A DNA stretch of 64,000 nt, taken from assembly GCA_934254825.1 (NCBI GenBank), contig CAKQMB010000009.1, positions 44,036-108,035 on the forward strand, in the 5' to 3' direction. The translations under genes and the position numbers were made by a program. Below are positions 41,061-49,886 of this stretch, in pieces. Under the pieces are notes generated by a model that did not search any database, was not told the DNA's origin, and saw nothing but the letters and a program-made list of their open reading frames with translations. Origin of the DNA: an uncultured Clostridia bacterium (lineage in GTDB: Bacteria > Bacillota > Clostridia > Christensenellales > Borkfalkiaceae). Numbering within the stretch: position 1 is the first letter of the stretch; each line of letters starts with the position of its first letter.

Positions 41061-42948
41061 AAGAATAACTGAGCCTCCCTATCGGAGCGGAGTCGCCCGA
41101 TATATAGTAGTCCATAATGTCGCCGGGGTTCTGAATGTTATCGGTGACCTTGAACAAAATATGACAATTATCCGCCGTAAGACCGAGCGAAGCAAGCGGT
41201 ATCGTATACACTATGACGTTGCCGAAAACGCTGTAATCGGCTTTGCCCGCGTCTTCCCAATTATAGCCGCCCGTGCTTCTTTCGACAGAGGTCTTCCCGT
41301 TCTGCTCGGGGCTTCTGTTGATCACGAAATTATAACCGTTAAAACCGTTTGCGTTTTCGCCCGCGCCGATATAAAGCGTCATCCAGTTTTTATCGGTTCC
41401 GTTATACGGGGTTATCGCGTCTTTCGTTTTAACGTAAACATAAAGATTTGCGTTGTTGTGAATAACCTTTACGTCGGTTATATCGTTTCTGTTGCTGTCG
41501 TTATAATAGCGGCCTTTACCCACCGCGTCGGTTGCGTCGCGCTTTATCGCGTCGCCCGAGAAATCGACGTAATGCGATTTTACGGTATCCCACTGGAAAA
41601 GCGACTCCTCGTTCGAAGCGTCTATCGTCATTTTACGATACTTGTACTTCTTGCGGTCGGTAAGCTTGTAATTTCTTATGTTGCGGATAAGCTGCATATA
41701 GAAATTATCGCCGCCCGCGCCCGCGCTCATTTCGACGTCTCTCGAATATTCGTCGTTATAAACGTCGCAGAAAGTACCCTTGATTCCGTTCCAGCTTTTA
41801 ATAGCCATCCACTCGTTCCAACCCGTTATCATAACGTGTTTTACGGATTGTCCCTGCGCCTCGTAATCGAATACGGTCTGCCATTCGTTCTCGAAGTTTC
41901 TTCCCTCGACATAGTTTTCGACTTTGCCCGTCTTGTAATTATACCCCTTACTCGACTGCGGAGACATATCGCTGAACTGAACCGTAGGACCGTGCTGAGC
42001 GACGGAAACGCTTATCGCCCTGTAATTTTCGTGAATATTCTGCGGATAAGCCCAACTCATCCACGGAATGGCGTTGTCGTGTTCGATCGCGCCCTGCGGC
42101 CACTGAGATTCGACTATTTCAAATCTTTCCGAAAGCTTTTCGGGTATATAATCGTTATAGTTCGGATTAAGCGTCTGATCGCTCGCGCCGCGGCTGTCCT
42201 TCGTTATGCCCGCGATAAGCGGCTTGCCGTTAGGCGAGAACCATATCTCGTCGTACTTTTCGGTCTGATAGAAAGTGTCGTAAATTTTCTGCGCCGTAGT
42301 ACCGCTTTTGGAGTTGGTGTAAAACATCACCTTGGGAACTTTGAAGCCCTGCTTCTGAAATCCGATAAGCGTTTCGATAACGAGCTTGGCAACGTCCGCG
42401 TAAATCGCGGCGTTCGTCGTGTCGAAACAAAGGTAATCGATACCCGCCATCGTGAGAAGTTCCATATGACGCGTCACGATCCACGGATCGGACATCGTGT
42501 AATAACCGTAAAGCGGCTCCGCGCAGAAATGGAACTCGCCCATTTTCGAAAGTTCGCTGTCGGTCTGAGAATTGAGCGCCGCGGTTCCCTCTTCGGTAGA
42601 CAAAAGTTTGGTATTGTCGTATATGGCGGACTGCATGTATGCGTGCTGACCGAGCCACAGCGAATACCATATTCCGACGTATCTCGTTCCGCTTTTATAA
42701 CCGCTCGCCTCGTTGAAATATCTGCCGAGCGCGTCCGTTCCGACGGTGTTTAAAAGAGTGTATTCCGCGGGAGTCAGATCTCTGTCGTCCTCCACTCTTC
42801 CGTCCTGCGCCGCCGAATTGCTTTCGGATACGCTTTCGTTTTTATTGCTATCGGTTCCGGATCCGTTCCCGCTCATATCTCCTCCGCATCCCGCAGCCGC
42901 GAACAATGCCATGATCACGGCGATAGTTAAACATAATATTTTTTTCAT
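41050..42948 (-). CDS. GH99/GH71-like secreted lipoprotein, copy 2
   Basis: This 632-residue lipoprotein has lipobox AAAGCGGD and a serine/asparagine-rich tether. The body (about 80-420) resembles the endo-glycosidase fold of GH99/GH71-type proteins: VGIWYSLWLGQH, FHFCAEPLYGYYTMSDPWIVTRHMELLTMAGIDYLCFDTTN, and VMITGWNEWMAIKSW near the end. A C-terminal beta domain (DVKVIHNNANLYVYVKTKDA...) looks like a CBM9-type sugar-binding module. It is a clear paralogue of the next gene upstream. I start at the ATG at 42948 (GAGGAAAAA upstream) rather than at an in-frame start that overlaps the upstream gene. The glycan target is unknown. Confidence 0.72.
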   Translation of the reverse strand: MKKILCLTIAVIMALFAAAGCGGDMSGNGSGTDSNKNESVSESNSAAQDGRVEDDRDLTPAEYTLLNTVGTDALGRYFNEASGYKSGTRYVGIWYSLWLGQHAYMQSAIYDNTKLLSTEEGTAALNSQTDSELSKMGEFHFCAEPLYGYYTMSDPWIVTRHMELLTMAGIDYLCFDTTNAAIYADVAKLVIETLIGFQKQGFKVPKVMFYTNSKSGTTAQKIYDTFYQTEKYDEIWFSPNGKPLIAGITKDSRGASDQTLNPNYNDYIPEKLSERFEIVESQWPQGAIEHDNAIPWMSWAYPQNIHENYRAISVSVAQHGPTVQFSDMSPQSSKGYNYKTGKVENYVEGRNFENEWQTVFDYEAQGQSVKHVMITGWNEWMAIKSWNGIKGTFCDVYNDEYSRDVEMSAGAGGDNFYMQLIRNIRNYKLTDRKKYKYRKMTIDASNEESLFQWDTVKSHYVDFSGDAIKRDATDAVGKGRYYNDSNRNDITDVKVIHNNANLYVYVKTKDAITPYNGTDKNWMTLYIGAGENANGFNGYNFVINRSPEQNGKTSVERSTGGYNWEDAGKADYSVFGNVIVYTIPLASLGLTADNCHILFKVTDNIQNPGDIMDYYISGDSAPIGRLSYSYGY

Positions 42949-42955
42949 TTTTTCC

Positions 42956-44818
42956 TCAATACGAATAAGCAAATCTGCCAAGCGGAGCGCAATCGCCGCT
43001 TATGTAATAATCCTGGATGTCGGCGTAATTCGTGACGTTATCGGCAGCTTTTATCCATACGGCAGGTTCGTCCGACGTAAGCCCCAAAGCCGAAAGCGGA
43101 ATTTCGAAGGAAACCGATTTGCCCGATAATTTATATTTTATATCGGAAACTTTTTCCCAGTCGTACCCGCCGAGAGAACGTTCGAGCGAGGTAACGTCGC
43201 CGTCCGGAGTTCTGTTCACGACGTAATCGAAACCGCCGAAAGTTTTATCGGAAGCGTTTTTGGATCTTATAAACAAATTCATCCAGTTTTTGTCCGTTCC
43301 GTTATATGCGGTTATCTCGTCTTTGCAAACTACTCTTACATACAGATTTTCGTCGTCGCTCGCGACATAAACTTCGCTTATGTCGTTTCTGTTCGAATTA
43401 TCCTCGTAAACGGTCGTTCTGAAACAGTCTCTGAAATTTCTCGCGATCGCGTCGCCCGTAAGATCTTTGTAACAATGAAGAACTTTATCCCAGTCGGCAA
43501 AACTTTCGTCGCCGATATCGATCGTGATTTTTCTGTATTTATAGTCCACGCCTTCGCTGTATTTGAATTTTCTTACGTTTATAGCCGTCTGAACTACGAA
43601 ATTATCGCCGTAGCCGCCTTTCATCATCTCGACGTCTCTCGAATATTCTTCCGAGAAAGTATCGACGAAATATGCGTCGTTACCGTCGTTGAGCTTCTGA
43701 GCCATCCATTCGTTGAACCCCGTTATCATAACGGTGTTCACCTTTTGTTTCTTTTCGTCGGCATTGTTTTCGAACACGGTTCTCCACTGCTGTTCGTAAT
43801 TTATGCCCGTTGCGGCTTTTTCGGGAAGATTTTCGCAAAGGTCGAAATCGTAACCGCGACCGTAATTGCTCATGCTTCCTTTACTCATCGCCGCGCCCGG
43901 GTGCTGTGCGAGCGAAACGCTCATATACCCGTTGTAATTCTCCTGCGGATATTCCCAGCTCATCCAGGGGAACCCCGTTTCTTTATCGGTTACCGTTGTT
44001 TTACCGTCGGGCCACTGCGATTCTCTGAAATCGAAAAACTCGCTCGTAAGATTATCGTAAAGCTCCTGATCTCCGCCCGCGCTTTGGTTTTTAACGCCGA
44101 TAATAAGCGGTTTACCGTTCGGGGCATACCAAAGATCCGCATATTTGGACATCGGCGCGCCGTTTTGGAAATATCTTCTGTAAACTTTCAGAACGCATGC
44201 GGGCGAATTGGTGTTCGTATAAACGGTCACCTTCGGCACGTTGAAACCCTGAGCCGCGAACGATTCGAGAATGGAAAACATCAGATCCGCCTGCTCCTCG
44301 TAAACAACGCTGTTCGTATAGTCGTAAACGAGAAAATCGACGCCCATAAGCATCATAATTTCTATATGACGGGTCAACACCCACGGATCGAGCGAAGAAT
44401 AGTAACCGTAAAGCGGTTCGCCCCAGTAATGGAACTTTTTCGAGTTTACCGAAAGATAATCGCTCGTAAGGTAATCCGGGTTGTCTTTCAGAATTTTCGT
44501 CAAGTCCAAAACCTCGCCCGGGGTTTCGTGAACGCCGTGCCAGGTATGATAGAAAATGCCGACCTGATTACCGTTTTTCACGTCGCCTTTTTGAAACACT
44601 CTGCCGTTGTCGTCTATCGCAGACAAGCTCGCATCGGTGTACAGAAAGTCGTCTATAAGTCGATTATCGTAGGTTTTCTGCGGTTTCGAGCTTTCGCTTT
44701 CCGAAGCGGAATTCTTACCTTCGGAAGCGCTGTTTTTATCCCCTCCGCCGGTACAACCGACGGAGGCGAAAACGAGAAGCAAAAGCGAAATCGCCATGCA
44801 AATAATTTTTTTCATCAT
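42956..44818 (-). CDS. GH99/GH71-like secreted lipoprotein, copy 1
   Basis: This 620-residue lipoprotein has lipobox FASVGCTGGG and the same layout as its downstream paralogue. The catalytic-like domain has VGIFYHTWHGVHETPGEV, FHYWGEPLYGYYSSLDPWVLTRHIEIMMLMGVDFLVYDYTN, and MITGFNEWMAQKL. A CBM9-like C-terminal domain follows (EVYVASDDENLYVRVVCKDEITAYNGTDKNWM). The two genes are seven bases apart and conserve whole blocks, so they arose by tandem duplication. The start has AGAGGG seven bases upstream of ATGATG. It follows the sugar permease genes, which fits capture of products released at the surface. Confidence 0.72.
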   Translation of the reverse strand: MMKKIICMAISLLLLVFASVGCTGGGDKNSASEGKNSASESESSKPQKTYDNRLIDDFLYTDASLSAIDDNGRVFQKGDVKNGNQVGIFYHTWHGVHETPGEVLDLTKILKDNPDYLTSDYLSVNSKKFHYWGEPLYGYYSSLDPWVLTRHIEIMMLMGVDFLVYDYTNSVVYEEQADLMFSILESFAAQGFNVPKVTVYTNTNSPACVLKVYRRYFQNGAPMSKYADLWYAPNGKPLIIGVKNQSAGGDQELYDNLTSEFFDFRESQWPDGKTTVTDKETGFPWMSWEYPQENYNGYMSVSLAQHPGAAMSKGSMSNYGRGYDFDLCENLPEKAATGINYEQQWRTVFENNADEKKQKVNTVMITGFNEWMAQKLNDGNDAYFVDTFSEEYSRDVEMMKGGYGDNFVVQTAINVRKFKYSEGVDYKYRKITIDIGDESFADWDKVLHCYKDLTGDAIARNFRDCFRTTVYEDNSNRNDISEVYVASDDENLYVRVVCKDEITAYNGTDKNWMNLFIRSKNASDKTFGGFDYVVNRTPDGDVTSLERSLGGYDWEKVSDIKYKLSGKSVSFEIPLSALGLTSDEPAVWIKAADNVTNYADIQDYYISGDCAPLGRFAYSY

Positions 44819-44884
44819 TTTAAAACCCTCTTTCAAAAACAAATTTTAACCCTTTAAAATTCGTAAAGGTCAGGCTGTTTGCGA

Positions 44885-45841
44885 TTATCCCTTGATACCG
44901 GACATCGAAACGCCTTCGATAAGCTGTTTTTGGAATATCGCGAAAATTATCGTCGGGATTATCGACATAAACACCGCGCCCGCCATAACGATATTGTCTT
45001 TTATCGATCCGACCTGGTCGGTGGAGTTTGTCGAATAATACACGACCTGCGCGAGCGTCCGAAGTTCTCCGCCGTCGCAGTATACCATAGGTCCGTAATA
45101 ATCGCCCCAATAGTTTATAAAAACCTGCGACATTACATAGAGAATTACGGGCTGGCAAAGCGGAACCGTTATAAACAGGTATCTCTGAAAAGTATTCGCT
45201 CCGTCGATTTTAGCCGCGTCGTCGAAGTCCTTGGGAATTCCGAGCATATATTGCCGCATAAGGAAAATATACACCGCGCCGCCACCGAAAAGATTGGGAA
45301 TCGTAAACGGGTAAATCGTGTCAAGCCAGTTAAAGCCTCCGTTTCCGAATATTCCGTTTTTAGAATACATTACATAAAGGGGAAGCTGAGTTACCGCCGC
45401 GGGAAGCATCATCGTTCCGAGCATAAGGAAGAACATTACGTTTCTGCCCGCCCATTTGAGTTTTGCGAACGAGTACGCTATAAGCGACGCCGAAAACGGA
45501 ACGGCAATAAGGTTGAACCCGATTATTATCATCGTGTACTTCAAACCGTCCAGATACGCTCTCGGATTTGCGCTTCCGCTCTCTATGGTCGTATCGTTGA
45601 AAAGCGTTATGAAGTTCGAAAACTGCCAGTCTCTCGTGAAAAAGTCAAAACTGTACTTTGCGTTTTCCGCCGTCATTAGACTTCTGTTTATCATATAGAC
45701 GTACGGCACGAGAAGAACGACGGCAAGGATCGTCATCAGAACGTACAATACGGAATTGACGGCTATCGATTTTCTGCGCGCTTTAATGCGCGACCGCTCT
45801 ATTTCTCTGCGAGCTTCGTTTAAAGATATGTTTTCCGTCAT
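44885..45841 (-). CDS. Carbohydrate ABC transporter permease (MalG type)
   Basis: This 318-residue permease has about six membrane helices. The coupling-helix motif is EAA-like: GIPKDFDDAAKIDGANTFQRYLFITVPLCQPV near residue 210. It belongs to the CUT1 group that imports oligosaccharides. I start at ATG 45841, which forms an ATGA overlap with the upstream permease stop and has GGAG seven bases before it; a longer in-frame start would lack that site. No ATPase is encoded here, as is common for CUT1 systems that share a general MsmX-type ATPase. Confidence 0.92.
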   Translation of the reverse strand: MTENISLNEARREIERSRIKARRKSIAVNSVLYVLMTILAVVLLVPYVYMINRSLMTAENAKYSFDFFTRDWQFSNFITLFNDTTIESGSANPRAYLDGLKYTMIIIGFNLIAVPFSASLIAYSFAKLKWAGRNVMFFLMLGTMMLPAAVTQLPLYVMYSKNGIFGNGGFNWLDTIYPFTIPNLFGGGAVYIFLMRQYMLGIPKDFDDAAKIDGANTFQRYLFITVPLCQPVILYVMSQVFINYWGDYYGPMVYCDGGELRTLAQVVYYSTNSTDQVGSIKDNIVMAGAVFMSIIPTIIFAIFQKQLIEGVSMSGIKG

Positions 45842-46830
45842 ACGTCGTCTCCGTAAAATACCCATTTACTCGTTATAAACAGGATAGCCGTCAAAACGCC
45901 TACGATAACAAGGGTTATCCATGCAAGCGCGCTCGCCCTGCCGTAAGATGTTGCGTTTCCGCCGAAAGACAGATAATAAATTCTCAGTCCCAGCATATTG
46001 AGCGCGTCGTTTTTTCCGCCTCCGCCGTCGTGTCCGTAAGTTAAAGGAACGGTACTCTGTATTGTTCCGATAACGGACATGATGAGGTTGTAGAAAATCA
46101 TCGGTGTGGACATCGGAAGAGTTATCGAAACGAGTTTTCTCAGCTTCGACGCGCCCTCTATATCCGCGGCTTCATAGTATTGTTTATCTATGGACTTGAA
46201 CGCCGAAAGCCATAACAACATTCCGCCGCCCGCGCCCCAGAGTCCGTAAAAAATTATCGAAAGTATCGCTCTGAAATCGTCTTCGTCGTGCCATTTGAAC
46301 GGCTTACCGCCGAAAAACGCGACAATTTCGTTAAATAACCCCTGAAAAAGCGTGCCGTCCGTTCTCTGAACGTCCAAAGCGGTGAGCTTTTTCCAGATAA
46401 CGGCGGCAGCAGCCGCCGGAATCATACAAGGCATATAATAAAGCACGCGGAAGGTTTTTACGCCCTTTTTCTGATCTTTGCTTACCAGAAGAGCAAGAAA
46501 ATAGGACACAACGAGACCTAACGGCACGCTTATGATCACATACAGGAAAGTATTTTTCGCGATAAATCCCGCAAGCGGACTCGTGAGAATCTTCGTGTAG
46601 TTCTTAAAACCGACAAACGTACCCATCCAGTCGGACGGAGTGAATACGAACTGCGTGGAGTTATAAAAGGACATTACCAAAGAAAAGATAACGGGAATAA
46701 GCGTGAATAAGACTATTCCTATTACGAGCGGCAGATTGAAAAGCCACCCTATGTAATTGTTTTTGATAAACCTTTTGAAACCCGAGTTCCCTTTCCCCTT
46801 CGCGTCGGCTTTTTTTTGTAAATTAGCCAC
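45838..46830 (-). CDS. Sugar ABC transporter permease (MalF/UgpA type)
   Basis: This 330-residue membrane protein begins with a charged tail (MANLQKKADAKGKGNSG) and a first helix WLFNLPLVIGIVLFTLIPVIF. The ABC-coupling motif is YEAADIEGASKLRKLVSITLPMSTPM near residue 220. It pairs with the MalG-type permease downstream (four-base overlap) and the lipoprotein upstream (14-base gap). The start is GTG with GGAGGCGGAC upstream. Confidence 0.92.
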   Translation of the reverse strand: MANLQKKADAKGKGNSGFKRFIKNNYIGWLFNLPLVIGIVLFTLIPVIFSLVMSFYNSTQFVFTPSDWMGTFVGFKNYTKILTSPLAGFIAKNTFLYVIISVPLGLVVSYFLALLVSKDQKKGVKTFRVLYYMPCMIPAAAAAVIWKKLTALDVQRTDGTLFQGLFNEIVAFFGGKPFKWHDEDDFRAILSIIFYGLWGAGGGMLLWLSAFKSIDKQYYEAADIEGASKLRKLVSITLPMSTPMIFYNLIMSVIGTIQSTVPLTYGHDGGGGKNDALNMLGLRIYYLSFGGNATSYGRASALAWITLVIVGVLTAILFITSKWVFYGDDV

Positions 46831-46844
46831 CGTCCGCCTCCGAA

Positions 46845-48290
46845 TTATTCGACTGTCGCGTAAGCTTCGTCGATTGCTTCTTTACAATTCGAAATGGCTT
46901 TGTCTACGGTAAGCTTCATATTCGTTCCGTCGTTGAAAAGTTCGCGAACGGCTGTGTCTATACTCTTCTTTGCCGCGATAGGCGCGTATTTGAAGAATTC
47001 GGGACACATTTTGTACTCCGAACCCCAGGAGTAAGCTTCGAGGTTTAAGTTTTCGTAGCCTTTACCCCAGTTGGAGATTTTTGGATCGGCAAGATCTTTT
47101 CTTATCGAAGCAAGGTTAAGTCCGTTAAGAGCCATGGTCTGCTGTCCTTCCTGACTTAAAAGATAACGAAGGAACGCCCATGCGAGCTTTTTGTTCTTGG
47201 AAGTTTTGGAAATGCAGTAGCCCGCGATACCCGCGCCGATTTTTGCGTTAGTATAATCTTTTTCGCCGTCGGCTTCTTTTCCTATAAGCGGGAAAGTAAC
47301 GAGGTCGAGATTGTCCTTACCCTTGAACACGGCTTTATTTGCAAGCTGAGAAATTGCCATAGACTGGAAATACATTGCGCAGGAACCCTGCTCGAATCCG
47401 CTTCCTACCGTAACCTGAGAATCGGGAATGTATCTCTTGGAAACCATATCGCGAAGAAGGTTCAAAGTTTCTTTCGTGCCGTCGTTTGCGATAACGTTAT
47501 TCCCTTTTTCGTCGATGACTTCGCTTCCCAAAGAGGAAAGCATCGGTACGCTCGTGGAAAGCCAGGAAGTAAGGTTCGGCTCTAAGCAGTAAACGCCGCT
47601 CATTCCGATTTCGGGCTTATCGAGCCAGGCTCTGAGCTTTGCGCATGCTTCGAGCATATCGTCCCACGTCCAGCCGTTTTTAACTTTCGTCATATCGACG
47701 CCAGCCGCTTCGAACCAGTCTTTACGATAGAACGTAACGACGCAGTCGCACGATCTCGGAACGGCGTATATCGCGTCGTTTACCTTTCCCATATCGAAAT
47801 ATTCGGTATAGAACGAGTTTGCGTAGCCTTCTTCTCCGAAATGACCGGCGGCGTCGCTTGCCTCTATGTACTTATCGAGCGGTTCCATATAACCGTAAAC
47901 CTCGTATATATCGGGCGAATTCGTCCAGATGATATCGGGGAGATTCTGCGAAGACGCAAGACGCTGAATATTGCTTCCGTAAGTGTTTATCATAAGCGTT
48001 TTATACGAAAGTTTAACGTTGGGATATTCATCGTTGAAGCCGTCGAGAAGGCATTCGATCATCGATTTTTCGTTGTCGTTGGTGCCGGGAATACCGATGG
48101 AAAGGGTTACGGCGGCATTCTTGTCGTCGACCTCTATTCCGCCGTCTAAGGACTCGCCGCCGCCTGCGCTGCTATGGCTGTCGCCCGTGCTGTTAACGGT
48201 GCTGTTACCGGGAATGCCTCCGCCCGTACAAGAAACGGCGAGCATAACCGACATAATCGTTGCTAACAAAATTGCTAAAAATTTCTTCAT
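46845..48290 (-). CDS. Sugar-binding lipoprotein of the ABC transporter
   Basis: This 481-residue extracellular binding protein has lipobox LAVSCTGGG (Cys about 21) and a Ser/Gly-rich tether. The family 1 solute-binding fold follows: VTLSIGIPGTNDNEKSMIECLLDGFNDEYPNVKLSYKT, DIIWTNSPDIYEVYG, YAVPRSCDCVVTFYRKDWFEAAG, and AWAFLRYLLSQEGQQTMALNG near the end. It delivers oligosaccharides to the two permeases that follow. AAAGGAG precedes the ATG. The gap from the SGNH gene upstream holds two strong hairpins that may set its relative expression. Confidence 0.92.
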   Translation of the reverse strand: MKKFLAILLATIMSVMLAVSCTGGGIPGNSTVNSTGDSHSSAGGGESLDGGIEVDDKNAAVTLSIGIPGTNDNEKSMIECLLDGFNDEYPNVKLSYKTLMINTYGSNIQRLASSQNLPDIIWTNSPDIYEVYGYMEPLDKYIEASDAAGHFGEEGYANSFYTEYFDMGKVNDAIYAVPRSCDCVVTFYRKDWFEAAGVDMTKVKNGWTWDDMLEACAKLRAWLDKPEIGMSGVYCLEPNLTSWLSTSVPMLSSLGSEVIDEKGNNVIANDGTKETLNLLRDMVSKRYIPDSQVTVGSGFEQGSCAMYFQSMAISQLANKAVFKGKDNLDLVTFPLIGKEADGEKDYTNAKIGAGIAGYCISKTSKNKKLAWAFLRYLLSQEGQQTMALNGLNLASIRKDLADPKISNWGKGYENLNLEAYSWGSEYKMCPEFFKYAPIAAKKSIDTAVRELFNDGTNMKLTVDKAISNCKEAIDEAYATVE

Positions 48291-48347
48291 GTTTTCTCCT
48301 TTATCTTAAAATGATTTTCATTTAAAATAATTTTCCCGTTAAGAGTG

Positions 48348-48389
48348 TTTGTTTGCGACTTGTCGCAAACAAAGGGGTATACCCCTTTG
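48348..48389. promoter_or_regulatory. Two overlapping palindromes between the SGNH and binding-protein genes
   Basis: GTTTGCGAC-TT-GTCGCAAAC, extended by TTT/AAA (48348-48373), is followed by the perfect palindrome CAAAGGGG-TATA-CCCCTTTG (48370-48389); the two share four bases. T residues follow only on the plus strand, so on the transcribed minus strand they look more like processing or stability hairpins than a terminator. Confidence 0.6.
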
Positions 48390-48434
48390 TTTTTCAAAAT
48401 TTCAAGGTTTTATGCGTGTTTTTGCCTGTTTGAA

Positions 48435-49709
48435 TTACTTGAATTTAACGAGCTGCGATATCATATTCATAGCGTAAAGCCTTGCGGAAAAATCGTTTAC
48501 ATGGTTTATTCCGTTGCCCGTTACCGAATAATATCCTTTCGTTTCGATAAGCGCAAGCGACTGGGCGAACATATCCAATGTATAAACGTTCTCGTTCTCC
48601 TCGGCAAGCTTATCGAGCTTATTCCAGTATTTTTCAAAGCCGTCCTGCGCGTAAATATCGGGATTTGCGTTAAAAGCCTTTATAAGCACTACTTCGCATT
48701 CGGGATTTACCGCCTGAACGTCGTCTATTATTTTCTTTATATTATCGTAATAAGACGAAGCCGAAACCTTACTTCCGAGGTCGTTTATTCCAAAATGGAT
48801 ATAAAGAAGATCGGGTTTTTCGTTGGCGAGATTTATCGTCTGAACGTCTTCCGCGCCCCAACCCGAAGTTTTTCCGCCGACCGCCTGATTGGAAAGAGTT
48901 ATGTTTCCCTCGTATTCGGCATTCAACGCCTGCACGGTAAGCGTCATAAAGTTTTCCATGAACGGCTCGCGGTTGAACTTTTTACTCGAAGAACAGCCTT
49001 CCATTACGCTGTCGCCCGTAGCGCAGATTTTAAGATCGTCGCCGAAAGCGAGTTTTGCTTTGGTTTTCGTCAGTCCCGAAGTTTTATAATTCGCGTACAA
49101 ATCGGAATTAAGGTCGTTGGCGTCGTAAACGTAACTTACATAAATCTGATTTCCGTAATAAAACGGGCTTTCGGAATATATCGCGCCCGCCATCAGAACG
49201 CAGTCCGTAAGAATGTTCCCGATAGACGATTTAAGGAAAAATCCTTCCGGCATTTCCAAACCGCTGAGATTTTCTTCGGTGAGATAAGTCGTTTTTTCGG
49301 GCGATTTTGCCGTGATCGTGTTGTCGTTCACGTCAAAATCGGTCAGATCGTATTCTTTTTTGAGAGTGTAATCTCTTATCGAAAGAATTTTTACGGGTTT
49401 GAATTGAAGATTGCCCTTCACAACCCCGTCCGCACCCTTGACCAGAAGCACGGATTCGTTGTATATCACGTTTCCCGTGTAAAACGGAGTTACCGTTTCT
49501 TTTTCGCCGAAAGCGTAAGCGGCTTCGGCAGGGTCGACGTAATTAGGTAAAGTCTTGTTGACATCCGTCGTGCTTTCGCTCGTCGGCGCGCCCGATCCGC
49601 TGTTAGATTTATCGTCCGACATATCGGTTCCTCCTCCGCAAGACGGCAGAATTCCGACAAAAAATGCCAGCGTAAACATAACGGCAAGAATTTTTTTGAT
49701 TTTTTTCAT
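48435..49709 (-). CDS. SGNH/GDSL-hydrolase lipoprotein
   Basis: This 424-residue lipoprotein has lipobox VGILPSCGGG and a Ser-rich tether. A beta-rich N-terminal domain (about 60-200) precedes an SGNH hydrolase. The hydrolase shows ICATGDSVMEG (block I Ser), NQAVGGKTSGWG (block II Gly), HFGINDLG (block III Asn) and NGINHVND (block V Asp-x-x-His-like end). CE2/SGNH-type enzymes de-acetylate or de-esterify polysaccharides. It is the first gene of the minus-strand catabolic locus, divergent from the AraC-type regulator. GGGAG precedes the ATG. Confidence 0.83.
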   Translation of the reverse strand: MKKIKKILAVMFTLAFFVGILPSCGGGTDMSDDKSNSGSGAPTSESTTDVNKTLPNYVDPAEAAYAFGEKETVTPFYTGNVIYNESVLLVKGADGVVKGNLQFKPVKILSIRDYTLKKEYDLTDFDVNDNTITAKSPEKTTYLTEENLSGLEMPEGFFLKSSIGNILTDCVLMAGAIYSESPFYYGNQIYVSYVYDANDLNSDLYANYKTSGLTKTKAKLAFGDDLKICATGDSVMEGCSSSKKFNREPFMENFMTLTVQALNAEYEGNITLSNQAVGGKTSGWGAEDVQTINLANEKPDLLYIHFGINDLGSKVSASSYYDNIKKIIDDVQAVNPECEVVLIKAFNANPDIYAQDGFEKYWNKLDKLAEENENVYTLDMFAQSLALIETKGYYSVTGNGINHVNDFSARLYAMNMISQLVKFK

Positions 49710-49722
49710 TTTATTCTCCCTC

Positions 49723-49789
49723 GGATTAACATTCGCCGTCGTTAATCCTATTCTTGAAATATTTTAGCATAAGCGGCGCGTCATATCAA
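49723..49789 (-). promoter_or_regulatory. Promoter and palindromic site ahead of the catabolic locus
   Basis: On the minus strand TTGATA (49784-49789) and TAAAAT (49761-49766) lie 17 bases apart. Just downstream, GGATTAAC and GTTAATCC (49741-49748 and 49723-49730) form a perfect inverted repeat with a ten-base gap, in the leader before the SGNH gene. It may be an operator, perhaps for the adjacent AraC regulator, or a leader hairpin. Confidence 0.68.
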
Positions 49790-49839
49790 TACATAAAAGA
49801 TACGATAGTTTGCACAAACCACAGATTTTTAAAAAACGA

Positions 49840-49868
49840 TTGACCGCATTTTAATTATGTGATATAAT
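49840..49868 (+). promoter_or_regulatory. Promoter of the AraC-type regulator
   Basis: TTGACC (49840-49845) and a perfect TATAAT (49863-49868) lie 17 bases apart. The start codon follows at 49887 with AGAGGTG as ribosome-binding site, so the leader is very short. Confidence 0.82.
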
Positions 49869-49886
49869 GCTTTCAGAGGTGAAAAT

